Part shown: positions 26,515 through 35,266 of the stretch, one piece after another
Layout: every line of letters begins with the position of its first letter
Numbering within the stretch: the stretch's first letter is position 1
From: Halostella litorea
Lineage (GTDB): Archaea > Halobacteriota > Halobacteria > Halobacteriales > Natronoarchaeaceae
Length of the DNA stretch: 64,000 nt
Direction of reading: 5' to 3'
Assembly (NCBI RefSeq): GCF_004785955.1
Contig: NZ_SJER01000001.1
Coordinates: 186,001 to 250,000, forward strand
Translations under genes and position numbers: made by a program
The notes under the pieces: generated by a model
What the model saw: only the letters and a program-made list of their open reading frames with translations
What the model was told of the DNA's origin: nothing
Database searches by the model: none

Positions 26515-28125
26515 TCACTTGACTTTCCGCTCCTCCTCGTCCCAGTGCTCCTCGCGGAGCTCGTACTTCTGGATCTTGCCGGTGGACGTCTGGGGGAGGC
26601 TCTCCCGGAACTCGACGCGGGTCGGGCACTTGTAATGTGCCAGCCGCTCGCGGCAGAACTCGATGAGTTTCTCCTCGTCGAGGTCCGACCCCTCACGTTT
26701 GACCACGAGCGCCTTCGGCGTTTCACCCCACTTCTCGTGAGGGACGCCGATGACCGCCGCCACTTGCACGTCGGGGTGGTCGTAGATGGTGTCCTGTACC
26801 TCGATGCTGGAGATGTTCTCGCCGCCCGAGATGATGATGTCCTTCTTCCGGTCGACGATGGTTATCATGCGGTTCTCGTCCCACGTCGCGATGTCGCCGG
26901 TGTGGAACCACCCGTCGACGCGGTCGTGGAACGCCCGCTCGGTCGCGTCGGGCTTGTTCCAGTAGCGGTCCAGCACCTGATTGCCGCGCGTGATCACCTC
27001 CCCCTTCGTCTCGTCGTCGTACGGGACGTCCTCGCCGTCCTCGTCGACGACCCGGATCTCGGTGTTCAGCGTCGCGAAGCCGGGCTTGTTGATGATGTCG
27101 TACTTGTCGCCCCGGTCGATCTTGCGCCGCGAGTTGCTCGTCGTGATCAGCGGTCCCGTCTCCGTCGCCCCGTAGGCGTGGATGATCCGCCAGTCGAGTT
27201 CGTCCTCGGTACGCCGGATCGTCTGCTTCGGCGGCGGACTCGCCGCGGTTTCGACGCGGACCGGCATGTCCCCGGTCGAGGGAACGTCCGCGTCCTCGTA
27301 GTACTCCAGCAGGAGGTTGAGCACCGTCGGCGCGCCCCCGAGGAACGAGATGTCGTACTCGTTGACCCGTTCGAACACCTCCGCCGGGTCGAACTCGCGG
27401 AGGATGACGTGCGTTCCCCCGATGCCGGTGAGACCGTAGATGTGCCCCCACCCGTTGATGTGGAACATGGGGGAGGTCCACAGCAGGTTGTCGTCGTCCT
27501 CGAACTCCACGTGGTGGGCGTGAACGAGCGCGTGGTAGTGCTGGATACGGTGCGTGTGAACTACCCCCTTGGGGTCGCCGGTCGTCCCGCTCGTGTAGAG
27601 TATGGTGGCGTCGTCGTCCTCGCTGATGTCCGGGCGTTCGAACGCGTCGGGGTCGGCCCCGTCCAGAGCGGCTTCGTAGTCGTGCCACTCCGAGACGTCT
27701 CCCCCCTGCTCGGCGTACCGTTCCGCGTCGTAGACGACCCACTCCTCAACGTCTTCCTCTCCCTGCAGATGTGCGAGTTTCTCCGCGAAGCCGTAGTCGG
27801 CGATGACGACGTCGGGGTCGCAGTCGTCGATGAGGTAATCGTACTCCTCGGGCTGGAGGCGGAAGTTCAGCGGAACGAACAGAGCGCCCATCTGCATCGT
27901 CGCGTAGAGCGTCTCGATGAAGTAGTGGGAGTTCGGCGAGAGCAGGGCGACGCGGTCCCCCTTCTCGACTCCCCAGTCGGCCAGCGCGTCGGAGAGCCTG
28001 TCGATACGCTCACCCAACTCCCCGTACGTGTACTCCGTCCCGTCGTCGGCGACGACTCCGATATCGTCACCGAACAGGTCGACCGCCCGGTCCAAATAGT
28101 CCGTCGTGAGTAGTGGTTTGCGCAT
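26515..28125 (-). CDS. acyl-CoA synthetase (ANL superfamily, fatty-acid-type)
   Basis: 536 residues with complete ANL motifs: ILYTSGTTGDPKGVVHTH (P-loop), YGATETGP (A5), GWFHTGDIATWDEN and DRKKDIIISGGENISSIEV (A7/A8 hinge), and TSTGKIQKYELRE with the catalytic Lys. It activates a carboxylic acid with ATP and CoA through an acyl-adenylate. The closest pattern is medium/long-chain acyl-CoA ligases; chain length is unknown. ATG 28125 (MRKPLLTTDYLD); its upstream region contains TTTAAATGAGTATGTAAAC on the minus strand (28218-28236), a likely promoter with a leader of about 70-80 bases. Confidence 0.93.
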   Translation of the reverse strand: MRKPLLTTDYLDRAVDLFGDDIGVVADDGTEYTYGELGERIDRLSDALADWGVEKGDRVALLSPNSHYFIETLYATMQMGALFVPLNFRLQPEEYDYLIDDCDPDVVIADYGFAEKLAHLQGEEDVEEWVVYDAERYAEQGGDVSEWHDYEAALDGADPDAFERPDISEDDDATILYTSGTTGDPKGVVHTHRIQHYHALVHAHHVEFEDDDNLLWTSPMFHINGWGHIYGLTGIGGTHVILREFDPAEVFERVNEYDISFLGGAPTVLNLLLEYYEDADVPSTGDMPVRVETAASPPPKQTIRRTEDELDWRIIHAYGATETGPLITTSNSRRKIDRGDKYDIINKPGFATLNTEIRVVDEDGEDVPYDDETKGEVITRGNQVLDRYWNKPDATERAFHDRVDGWFHTGDIATWDENRMITIVDRKKDIIISGGENISSIEVQDTIYDHPDVQVAAVIGVPHEKWGETPKALVVKREGSDLDEEKLIEFCRERLAHYKCPTRVEFRESLPQTSTGKIQKYELREEHWDEEERKVK

Positions 28126-28322
28126 GGATGCTCACCCGTTATCAGCCTGTCGTGGGGAGGCGTCCGAAACCACGTTGCCACGAGTTGCCTTCCCACATCC
28201 TATCCCGAGTGTTGTTTACATACTCATTTAAAACTTCGGTATAGATTTCCATTGTAATTCTGAATAGGCAAATGAAGAAACTAAGTTAATGTCGAGGTGG
28301 ATCGAGCCCCGTCCGACCGGGG

Positions 28323-28802
28323 TCACTCGTCAGCGCTGAGTCTGTCTCCACCGACGTACAACGTCCCCGGGTCGATTCCCTGCTCCGTCGCGAAGGGTTC
28401 GTGGTACTCCATCAACTGAAAGAGGACGCCGGTGTCGTTGCGAGGGGAGACGAACGCTTCGGTCCAGCCCTCGTAGGACCGCCTGTCGACGACATCTACG
28501 TCCGCAGCGCCGAGCGTGTCGATCACCGCATCGATATCCGCCACTTCCAGCGTCACGTGGTGCAGGCCCCGTCCGTGACGGTCCAGGAAGTCCGTGAGAA
28601 ACGATTCCTCGGCGATCGGTTCGATCAGTTCGATTCGGGAGGCGTCCCCGAGTCGATAGTAGGCGTAGCGAAATCGGTCCTCGACGGTGTCGTCGATGAG
28701 TTTCTCGCAGCCGAAGGTGGTCAACAGCGGTTCGGCGTCTTCGACCGATTCGACGGCGATGCCGACGTGGTCTACCCGGATGTTCAGGTCTTCCGCGGCC
28801 AT
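28323..28802 (-). CDS. VOC-family protein, methylmalonyl-CoA epimerase-like
   Basis: 159 residues from ATG 28802; another ATG (28826) lies 24 bases upstream, but a TATA-like ATTTTAGTAG (minus strand, 28828-28837) sits ~30 bases before 28802 and fits a leaderless start there. Two glyoxalase-like betaalphabetabetabeta modules: [15 protein letters not shown] (metal His12), [28 protein letters not shown] (metal His81/82) and [10 protein letters not shown]. Compared with Propionibacterium MCE, position Gln65 is Glu here and metal ligand Glu141 is Gln129 here. With pccA just downstream it would racemise methylmalonyl-CoA, but other VOC roles remain possible. Confidence 0.75.
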   Translation of the reverse strand: MAAEDLNIRVDHVGIAVESVEDAEPLLTTFGCEKLIDDTVEDRFRYAYYRLGDASRIELIEPIAEESFLTDFLDRHGRGLHHVTLEVADIDAVIDTLGAADVDVVDRRSYEGWTEAFVSPRNDTGVLFQLMEYHEPFATEQGIDPGTLYVGGDRLSADE

Positions 28803-28963
28803 TCGTACATCATAATTCACAACCATCTACTAAAATGGTCCCGTCGAAACGCCCGTCCCGAAGGCCGGGAGACGCCGAACTCGCAGCGGGCACACGCCGG
28901 GGAGCGAACGACCGGGACGGCGGGCACATTGCCGCATCGACGGCGGGCATCCCCGCCTCGCAG

Positions 28964-28973
28964 TTTTTATATG
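28964..28973 (+). promoter_or_regulatory. TATA box of pccA
   Basis: TTTTTATATG stands alone in a GC-rich gap and is centred about 33 bases before ATG 29003, placing the transcript start within ~8 bases of the ATG. The clear box implies pccA is transcribed on its own here. Confidence 0.65.
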
Positions 28974-29002
28974 GTGGCCCGTCCGTGTCGATACTTGTAA
29001 GA

Positions 29003-30841
29003 ATGTTCAGGAAGGTTCTCGTGGCGAACCGCGGGGAGATCGCCGTCCGCGTGATGCGGGCCTGTGAGGAACTGAACATCGGCACCGTCGCCGTCTACAG
29101 CGAGGCCGACAGGAACGGCGGGCACGTCCGCTACGCCGACGAGGCGTACAACGTCGGCCCGGCGAAAGCCAGCGAGTCCTACCTGGACCAGGAGGCGATC
29201 ATGGAGGCCGCCCGGAAGGCCGACGCCGACGCCATCCACCCCGGGTACGGCTTCCTCGCCGAGAACGCCGAGTTCGCGGCCCGGGTCGAGGACAGCGAGA
29301 TCACCTGGGTCGGCCCGTCGAGCGACGCGATGGAGCGGATGGGCGAGAAGACGAAGGCCCGAAAGGCGATGGCCGCCGCCGACGTGCCGATCGTCCCCGG
29401 GACGACCGATCCCGTCGACGACGTGTCCGAGGTCGAGGACTTCGGCGAGGAGCACGGCTACCCCGTCGCCATCAAGGCGGAGGGCGGCGGCGGCGGCCGC
29501 GGGATGAAGGTCGTCGAGAGCGCCGACGAGGCCGCCGACCAGCTGGAGAGCGCGAAGCGCGAGGGGGAGGCGTACTTCGACAACGACTCGGTCTACCTCG
29601 AACGCTACCTGGAGAACCCCCGGCACATCGAGGTGCAGATCCTCGCGGACGAGCACGGCAACGTCCGCCACCTCGGCGAGCGCGACTGTTCGCTCCAGCG
29701 CCGCCACCAGAAGGTGATCGAGGAGGGGCCAAGCCCCGCGCTGTCGGACGAACTCCGCGAGAAGATCGGCGAGGCGGCCCGCCGCGGCGTCAGCGAGGCG
29801 GGCTACACCAACGCCGGCACCGTCGAGTTCCTCGTCGAGGAGGAGGACCGCGACCCCGACGAGCCGCTCGGCCCGGACGCGAACTTCTACTTCCTCGAAG
29901 TGAACACCCGAATTCAGGTCGAACACACCGTCACGGAGGAGATCACCGGGATCGACATCGTGAAAGAGCAACTCCGCGTCGCGGCCGGCCAGGAACTCGA
30001 CTTCGCGCAGGACGACGTGACGTTCGACGGCCACGCCATCGAGTTCCGGATCAACGCCGAGAACGCCGCCAACGAGTTCGCGCCGGCCCAGGGCGGCGAA
30101 CTCGCGACGTACGACCCGCCGGGCGGCATCGGCGTCCGCCTCGACGACGCGCTCCGGCAGGGCGACGAACTCGTGACCGACTACGACTCGATGGTCGCGA
30201 AGCTCATCGTCCACGGGTCGGACCGCGAGGAGTGCATCTCCCGGAGCCTCCGGGCGCTGCGCGAGTACGACATCGAGGGCATCGTCACTATCGTCCCGTT
30301 CCACCGCCTGATGCTCACCGACGAGCGGTTCACGAACGGCACGCACACCACGAAGTACCTGGACGAGGAACTGGACCGCGACCGCATCGCGGAAGCCCAG
30401 GAGCAGTGGGGCACCGAGGACGCCGGGAGCGCGGACGACGACGAGGAGGTCGTCGAGCGCGAGTTCACCGTCGAGGTCAACGGCAAGCGCTTCGAGGTGA
30501 ACCTGGAGGAACGCGGCGCGGCCCCGGTCGCCGTCGATTCCGGCGGCGGCGGTTCCGCGACCGCGGAGCGCCCCGACGCCGCCGGCGGCAGCGGGAGCGA
30601 CGACGGCGGCACGGAGATCACCGGCGAGGGCGAGCGGGTGACCGCGGAGATGCAGGGCACCATCCTCGACGTCAACGTCGCGGAGGGCGACGAGGTCGCC
30701 GCCGGCGACGTGATCTGCGTGCTGGAGGCGATGAAGATGGAGAACGACATCGTCGCCGAGCGCGGCGGGACGGTCACGCAGGTCGCCATCGACGAGGGCG
30801 ACAGCGTCGACATGGGCGACGTGCTGGTGGTGCTCGACTGA
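29003..30841 (+). CDS. pccA: biotin carboxylase + biotin carboxyl carrier (alpha) subunit of propionyl-CoA carboxylase
   Basis: 612 residues from ATG 29003 ([17 protein letters not shown]); the frame is open upstream without homology. Residues 1-~450 are biotin carboxylase: [18 protein letters not shown]-grasp loop [46 protein letters not shown] Glu/Asp/Gly/Ser-rich linker leads to the C-terminal carrier domain with [10 protein letters not shown]; biotinyl Lys578 is 34 residues from the end, as usual. Together with PccB and PccX it makes methylmalonyl-CoA from propionyl-CoA and bicarbonate. A biotin ligase is not in the window. Confidence 0.95.
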   Translation: MFRKVLVANRGEIAVRVMRACEELNIGTVAVYSEADRNGGHVRYADEAYNVGPAKASESYLDQEAIMEAARKADADAIHPGYGFLAENAEFAARVEDSEITWVGPSSDAMERMGEKTKARKAMAAADVPIVPGTTDPVDDVSEVEDFGEEHGYPVAIKAEGGGGGRGMKVVESADEAADQLESAKREGEAYFDNDSVYLERYLENPRHIEVQILADEHGNVRHLGERDCSLQRRHQKVIEEGPSPALSDELREKIGEAARRGVSEAGYTNAGTVEFLVEEEDRDPDEPLGPDANFYFLEVNTRIQVEHTVTEEITGIDIVKEQLRVAAGQELDFAQDDVTFDGHAIEFRINAENAANEFAPAQGGELATYDPPGGIGVRLDDALRQGDELVTDYDSMVAKLIVHGSDREECISRSLRALREYDIEGIVTIVPFHRLMLTDERFTNGTHTTKYLDEELDRDRIAEAQEQWGTEDAGSADDDEEVVEREFTVEVNGKRFEVNLEERGAAPVAVDSGGGGSATAERPDAAGGSGSDDGGTEITGEGERVTAEMQGTILDVNVAEGDEVAAGDVICVLEAMKMENDIVAERGGTVTQVAIDEGDSVDMGDVLVVLD

Positions 30842-30952
30842 CGCGACCGCTCGCGCGCCGCGGTTACTGGACCGCACGTGGCCGCACCGTCCTCGCCGGC
30901 CGGGACCACGGAAAGACAACGTTTTTCCACATTCGTTCTGACACGAAAACGA

Positions 30953-31648
30953 ATGGCCGAGGACATGCAGTTCTGCATCGAGTGTGGCGAGAACCTCCCG
31001 GACTCGGCGGCGTTCTGCCCGAACTGCGGCCTGAACGTCGACGAGGCGCGGGCGTCGACCGGCGGCGCGTCCGGAGGCGGTGGTGCGACGACCGGCGGCG
31101 GGAGCCACTCGGGGACGCCGTCCCGCGGGTCCGGGGGCGCGGGCCGTGACGCCCAGCGCTCCGAGGAGGCGTACTCCGAGGACGTCCGGGAGTCGCTCGT
31201 CGAACAGGGCGAGCAGATAAGCTTCGTGGCGCTCCTGTTCATGGGCCTGGCCGGGGGGCTGTTTGTGGTCGCGGCGTTCGTCCCGACCTGGTACATGAAA
31301 TGCGCCGAGATGGGGCGGTACGGTTACGACTGTGCGAGTTACGCACCCATGGACGTTCCGGCACAGTGGCGGGGCTGGGTCGTGTTCTGGGGCGGTCTGG
31401 TGTTGCTCTCCCTGGCCGACGAGTACGCGAACCTCGGCGTGTTCGGCTCCTGGCGGATCAAGAAGTCGAAGCTCCTGCTCATCGCGGGCATATTCGGGAT
31501 GGCACCACACGGCGCGCTCCAGCCGGCCAACGGCAACCTCCAGCTCGGCGGTGCCGTCATCCTGACCGCCGGGACGCTGATGCTGCTGTACGCGATCCCG
31601 ACGATGGTCTGGCAGTGGCTGTTCGACAAGCGCATCGGCAGGCGGTAG
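30953..31648 (+). CDS. zinc-ribbon membrane protein
   Basis: 231 residues from ATG 30953 (MAEDMQFCIECG). The N-terminus is a double zinc knuckle, FCIECGENLPDSAAFCPNCG, followed by a long Gly/Ser/Thr-rich linker (~35-75), a charged stretch, then four TM segments (VALLFMGLAGGLFVVAAFV, WVVFWGGLVLLSLADEY, LLLIAGIFGMAPHG, and VILTAGTLMLLYAIPT). Two cysteines lie in the loop after TM1. No enzyme family recognised. First of three consecutive genes that encode zinc ribbons. Confidence 0.85.
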   Translation: MAEDMQFCIECGENLPDSAAFCPNCGLNVDEARASTGGASGGGGATTGGGSHSGTPSRGSGGAGRDAQRSEEAYSEDVRESLVEQGEQISFVALLFMGLAGGLFVVAAFVPTWYMKCAEMGRYGYDCASYAPMDVPAQWRGWVVFWGGLVLLSLADEYANLGVFGSWRIKKSKLLLIAGIFGMAPHGALQPANGNLQLGGAVILTAGTLMLLYAIPTMVWQWLFDKRIGRR

Positions 31649-31734
31649 CCGGGCCGACTTCGCGCCCGCCTCGGCCCCGGCGAACCTCTCAGCGGACCAC
31701 AACGAATTTGCGGTCGCGTCCGAACGTCTCCCCC

Positions 31735-32367
31735 ATGCAGGCGACCGGCACGGACGCGTCGGCGTATCGGGAGTACCTCACCGCCGTGGGCGAACGGCTC
31801 CGGTCGAAGGGGTTCTCCGAGCGCGACGACTCACCGGAGAACTACGACGCGACGGTGTTTCACCGGCGGAAGGTCTCGATAAAGAAGCTCGGCTACGTCG
31901 ACACCTTCGTCGTCGTGGCGCGGTTCGACTCGGCGACCCCGGACCGCGCCGAGGCGTTCAGCAAGGCCGCCTTCGAGTACGGCCTCGCGAACAAGTCGCT
32001 GTTCCCGCGGATCATCGGCACCGCGCTGGTCGTCTACCCCGTCGTCGTCGGCGAGCGCTTCGACGACGCCCTCCTCGACTGGGTCGGCTCCTACCGGAAC
32101 AACCACCTGTCGGCCTACGAGTTCCCGGTCGCCGTCGACCCCACCCACGGCCGCACGTTCTACAACCCCTCGAAGTCGTTCATGGGGTGGATCCACTACG
32201 GCGACTTCCAGCAGTTCGCCGACGAGCAGATCGGTCCCGTCGGCGGGACGAGCGGGGGCGCCTCCGACACGTCCGACCCGGACGTACAGGTGAACTACTG
32301 CCCGAGTTGCGGGTCCGAGACCGCTCCCGACGCGAAGTTCTGTGGCTCCTGCGGGACGGAACTGTAG
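31735..32367 (+). CDS. haloarchaeal protein with C-terminal zinc ribbon
   Basis: 210 residues from ATG 31735 (MQATGTDASAYREYL). The first ~165 residues are an alpha/beta domain without recognised motifs (TFVVVARFDSATPDRAEAF, TALVVYPVVVGERFD, YEFPVAVDP, KSFMGWIHYG). A Gly/Ser/Thr linker leads to YCPSCGSETAPDAKFCGSCG, a zinc ribbon at the C-terminus. No TM segments; cytosolic. Function unknown. Confidence 0.83.
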   Translation: MQATGTDASAYREYLTAVGERLRSKGFSERDDSPENYDATVFHRRKVSIKKLGYVDTFVVVARFDSATPDRAEAFSKAAFEYGLANKSLFPRIIGTALVVYPVVVGERFDDALLDWVGSYRNNHLSAYEFPVAVDPTHGRTFYNPSKSFMGWIHYGDFQQFADEQIGPVGGTSGGASDTSDPDVQVNYCPSCGSETAPDAKFCGSCGTEL

Positions 32368-32445
32368 CTGCTGGCCGGCGGAAACGGCGCGCGGAACGTT
32401 CACGATTTACGAACGGTTTTGGCGCTCTCCCCCGACGGTCCCCGC

Positions 32446-32922
32446 ATGGAGAAAGTCGCCATCGACGAGGTCGACAACCAGGTCAACCCGCTCGGGGTCC
32501 ACAGCGTCCGCAAGCCGGTGTCGGGGGCGCTCGGGACCGAGCACTTCGCGATGAACTACTTCGAACTGGACGCCGGCGAGTCCTTCTCCGGCGGGCTTCA
32601 CGCCCACGGCGACCAGGAGGAGGTGTTCTACGTCGAGTCCGGGACCGCGACGTTCGAGGTCGGCCTCGACCGCGAGGCGGTCACCGTTGAGGCGGGGGAG
32701 CTGATCCGGTTCCCGCCCGGGCAGTTCCAGAAGGGGTACAACGACGGCGACGAGCGCGTCGTCGGCTGGGCGCTGGGCGCACCCGGCGCGACCCACGACT
32801 GGGACGAACTGCAGTCCAGAGTGTACTGCCCGGACTGCGAGGCCGAGCGGACCCACGACGTCGACCTGGTCGAGGGCACGTTCGAACTCACCTGCACCGA
32901 GTGCGGCGCGGTGCAGGGCTGA
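32446..32922 (+). CDS. cupin-domain protein with zinc ribbon
   Basis: 158 residues from ATG 32446 (MEKVAIDEVDNQV). Cupin motif 1 is GLHAHGDQEEVFYV (two His, one Glu) and motif 2 follows around FPPGQFQKGYNDGDERV, where the usual His is Gln. The last ~40 residues form a zinc ribbon, YCPDC...TCTEC. No catalytic assignment; cupins bind metals and sugars or act as regulators. Part of a run of three zinc-ribbon genes on the plus strand; the convergent DUF4097 gene ends 4 bases after it. Confidence 0.88.
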   Translation: MEKVAIDEVDNQVNPLGVHSVRKPVSGALGTEHFAMNYFELDAGESFSGGLHAHGDQEEVFYVESGTATFEVGLDREAVTVEAGELIRFPPGQFQKGYNDGDERVVGWALGAPGATHDWDELQSRVYCPDCEAERTHDVDLVEGTFELTCTECGAVQG

Positions 32923-32926
32923 CGCG

Positions 32927-33811
32927 CTACGACCCGCCCGTGAGCGTCACGTCGCCGGTGTCCGTCCGGACGGTCAGCGAGTGCGTCCCCTCGCCGACCG
33001 TCGCCTCGAAGCTATTCTCCGTTTCGACGCGGTCGACCTCGCCCAGGTTCTCGACGACGATGTCGCCGGTGTCGGACGTGACGGTCACCGCGGCGTTGAT
33101 GGCCTCGGTGAAGGCGAGCGAGACGTCGCCGGTGTCGGCCTCGACGGACGCGTTCCCGCCGACGGTGGCCGCCGTCACCTCCACGTCGCCGGTGTCGGCC
33201 TCGATGTCGCCGAGGCCGTTCACGCCGGTCGCCCCGACGTCCCCGGTGTCGACGGTCGCGTGCAGGCGGCCCGAGACGACGTTGACCCGCTGGTCGCCCG
33301 TGTCGCTCCGCGTCGTGAGGTCGCCGTCGACGGCGGTCGCCCGGATGTCGCCCGTGTCCGTTTTCAGTTCGGTCGGGCCGGCCACGCCGTCGACCCCGAC
33401 GTCAGCCGTGTCTGCGCTGACGTCCGCCACCTGAAACGCCTCCGGCACCGCGATGTCGAGCACCGCGATCGGGGACGGCGACAACCGGAGCAGGCCGTTC
33501 TCCGTCTCCCGGTCGACGGTGACCGTTATCCGCCCGCCACTCCGTTCGACGCGGACGTCGACGCGGTCCAGCCCGTCCTCGCCGGCGGCGCGTTTCGTCC
33601 CCTCGACGCGGACGTCGTCGCGGGCCTCCCCCGAGACGGAGACGTCGCCGACGGCACCCTCGACGACCAGGGCGTTCGCGTCGTCGACGGCCATCGTCTC
33701 CGTGACGGTCTCCTCCGCTTCGCGGGAGGTCGAGATACAGCCGGCCAGCCCGCCCAGCGCGGCGGTCACGCCGCCCGCGAGCAGGGTTCGTCTCGTCAGC
33801 GTATCGCTCAT
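32927..33811 (-). CDS. DUF4097-type Tat lipoprotein with DTGD repeats
   Basis: 294 residues. Tat signal TRRTLLAGGVTAALGGLAGC, lipobox Cys at residue 25, so exported and lipid-anchored. The body is a DUF4097 beta-solenoid-like domain with a recurring DTGDV/DTGDI turn (TDTGDIRAT, SDTGDQRVN, VDTGDVGAT, ADTGDVEVT, ADTGDVSLAF, SDTGDIVVEN, TDTGDVTLT), seven copies spaced mainly 17-23 residues. No catalytic residues; a cell-surface structural or adhesive role is plausible. A TATA-like AATTTTGG-type element (33836-33842, minus) lies ~27 bases before ATG 33811, consistent with a leaderless message. Confidence 0.88.
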   Translation of the reverse strand: MSDTLTRRTLLAGGVTAALGGLAGCISTSREAEETVTETMAVDDANALVVEGAVGDVSVSGEARDDVRVEGTKRAAGEDGLDRVDVRVERSGGRITVTVDRETENGLLRLSPSPIAVLDIAVPEAFQVADVSADTADVGVDGVAGPTELKTDTGDIRATAVDGDLTTRSDTGDQRVNVVSGRLHATVDTGDVGATGVNGLGDIEADTGDVEVTAATVGGNASVEADTGDVSLAFTEAINAAVTVTSDTGDIVVENLGEVDRVETENSFEATVGEGTHSLTVRTDTGDVTLTGGS

Positions 33812-33835
33812 ACGTCCCGATCCGTGTGGACGTCC

Positions 33836-33842
33836 ATTAAAA
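33836..33842 (-). promoter_or_regulatory. TATA-like box for the DUF4097 lipoprotein gene
   Basis: Minus-strand TTTTAAT, 25-31 bases upstream of ATG 33811, in a divergent 154-base gap; fits a leaderless start. Confidence 0.5.
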
Positions 33843-33935
33843 CCGGACCGGGTGTCGTTCGCGCGGCAACGCTGGAAAAGACATTTATAGTAGAACCGCT
33901 CCCCGGCTCGTCAGGCGTTCGACCGCTCGCACATA

Positions 33936-33943
33936 CTTATACG
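33936..33943 (+). promoter_or_regulatory. TATA box for the membrane-protein gene at 33966
   Basis: CTTATACG, 23-30 bases upstream of ATG 33966, typical spacing for a leaderless archaeal transcript. A second AT-rich spot, TTTATAGTAG, lies at 33884-33893. Confidence 0.55.
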
Positions 33944-33965
33944 TACCACCGACATATCCCGACCC

Positions 33966-34487
33966 ATGCTCGAACCGCTTCGGCCCGTCCTGTTCCGGGT
34001 GCTTCAGGTCCAGCCCGACTCGGGGTTCCACGTCGACATCGACCTTGGCACCGGCCTCGGCGGGGGCGCGGTCGGCGCGTTCCTGACGACGCTCGCCGTG
34101 GGGGCGATCATGATCGCTGTCGTCCCGGAGTACACGGAGCGCATGATGGAATCGCTGGCCGACGAGCCGGTGGACGCGCTCGTGTACGGGCTCGCCTGTC
34201 TGGTCGGCCTGGTGCTCCTGATCGTCTTGCTCGTGTTCTCCCTCATCGGCATCGTGGCCGCCGTCCCGCTCGCGCTGGTCGCGTGGCTCGCGTGGGCCGT
34301 CGGCTCCGCCGTCGCGTTCCTCACCATCGGGGAGCGGCTGGTCGGCCGGGACGACGGCTGGCTGAAGCCGCTCCTCCTCGGCGCCGTCATAAACGGCGGC
34401 CTCGCGGCCACCGGGGTCGGCGGCATCATCGCGTTCGTCGTCGGTGCCGCCGGCTTCGGCACGGTGCTTCAGTCCCAGCTCGGCTGA
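33966..34487 (+). CDS. haloarchaeal membrane protein, function unknown
   Basis: 173 residues. A short N-terminal segment, then four to five hydrophobic helices: GGGAVGAFLTTLAVGAIMI, LACLVGLVLLIVLLVFSLI, VAAVPLALVAWLAWAVGS, and the Gly-rich NGGLAATGVGGIIAFVVGAA. One charged loop (GERLVGRDDGWLKP) joins them. No family with known function recognised; resembles small haloarchaeal permease-like proteins often found near surface-protein genes. Divergent from the DUF4097 lipoprotein gene. Confidence 0.75.
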   Translation: MLEPLRPVLFRVLQVQPDSGFHVDIDLGTGLGGGAVGAFLTTLAVGAIMIAVVPEYTERMMESLADEPVDALVYGLACLVGLVLLIVLLVFSLIGIVAAVPLALVAWLAWAVGSAVAFLTIGERLVGRDDGWLKPLLLGAVINGGLAATGVGGIIAFVVGAAGFGTVLQSQLG

Positions 34488-34558
34488 CGTGACCGCGGGG
34501 GGACCGTCGCCACACGGCCGAGTCGCCGCCGCTACGGACCTGTCCGGGCACCCATAGG

Positions 34559-34564
34559 TTTATT
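34559..34564 (+). promoter_or_regulatory. TATA-like box of the split histidine kinase
   Basis: TTTATT, 25-30 bases before GTG 34589 in a GC-rich gap; supports the GTG start and a leaderless message. Confidence 0.45.
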
Positions 34565-34588
34565 CGCGTTTCGTGTCTCTCCCGACAG

Positions 34589-35257
34589 GTGAGCGGCCCA
34601 GCGAAGTCGATGGCGCTCCTGATGGTCGTCTGTGCGGTCCCGATAGCCGGGCTTGCGGCGTACGCGTTCAGGAACCGTGAGAAACCGGGCGCACGCGGGT
34701 TCCTGCTCTGTCTCGTCGGCGAGGCCGGCTGGTCGGTCATGCTCGCGACGATAACGTGGCCGGACCTGATACTGCCGGTCCATCTCAACACCGCCCTGCG
34801 GTTTCTCTTCCAGTCGCTGGTCATCCTGGGCTGGCCGCTGCTCGTCTGGGAGTACACCCGGCGCGGCCGGGTCCACCTGCGCCCGAGCCGCGTCGCCGCC
34901 CTCCTCGCCGTCCCCGTCGCCACGATACTGCTGACGGCGACGAACCCCGCCCACCACCTCGTCCTCGCCGCCGAGTCGCCCGCGAACCCCACCGGAATCA
35001 GCGACCTCGTCCTCGGTCCGGGGTATCTCGCACACGTCGTGTTCGCCGTCGCGCTGGTCACGCTCCCCGTGGGCGTGCTCCTGAGCGACCTGCGCTCGGC
35101 CCACGGCGACCACCGCCGCCAACTGCTGTTGTTGCTCGCCGGCTGGGCCGTCGGCGTCCCGGGTGCGCTCCAGACGCATCTGTTCAGAACGATCGACTGG
35201 ATCCCCCTGTACGTCGACCTGACGCCGGTCACGTTCATCGTCGCCACGGGCCTCTAG
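34589..35257 (+). CDS. histidine kinase, N-terminal 7TM part (ends at in-frame TAG)
   Basis: 222 residues from GTG 34589, about seven hydrophobic helices of the type found at the N-terminus of haloarchaeal sensor kinases (histidine kinase N-terminal 7TM region): MALLMVVCAVPIAGLAAYAF through YVDLTPVTFIVATGL. It stops at TAG 35255-35257. The next codons in the same frame (G-A-A-V-F-R-Y-R-L) continue the usual junction to the PAS/kinase part. Hence this is the sensor half of one gene interrupted by a single nonsense codon, or a genuinely separate 7TM subunit. Confidence 0.8.
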   Translation: MSGPAKSMALLMVVCAVPIAGLAAYAFRNREKPGARGFLLCLVGEAGWSVMLATITWPDLILPVHLNTALRFLFQSLVILGWPLLVWEYTRRGRVHLRPSRVAALLAVPVATILLTATNPAHHLVLAAESPANPTGISDLVLGPGYLAHVVFAVALVTLPVGVLLSDLRSAHGDHRRQLLLLLAGWAVGVPGALQTHLFRTIDWIPLYVDLTPVTFIVATGL

Positions 35258-35266
35258 GGGGCGGCC

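Noticed and set aside
28967-31702. Minus-strand reading frame of more than 900 codons over pccA
   Set aside because: Complement of the carboxylase and zinc-ribbon genes; no family similarity, low-complexity shadow.
32927-33811. CRISPR-like direct repeats
   Set aside because: The periodic GTGTCG pattern encodes the DTGD turns inside one reading frame; units are too short and variable for a CRISPR array.
35255-35257. TAG read as pyrrolysine
   Set aside because: Haloarchaea are not known to encode the Pyl system, and there is no pylS/pylT context here; a nonsense change is simpler.
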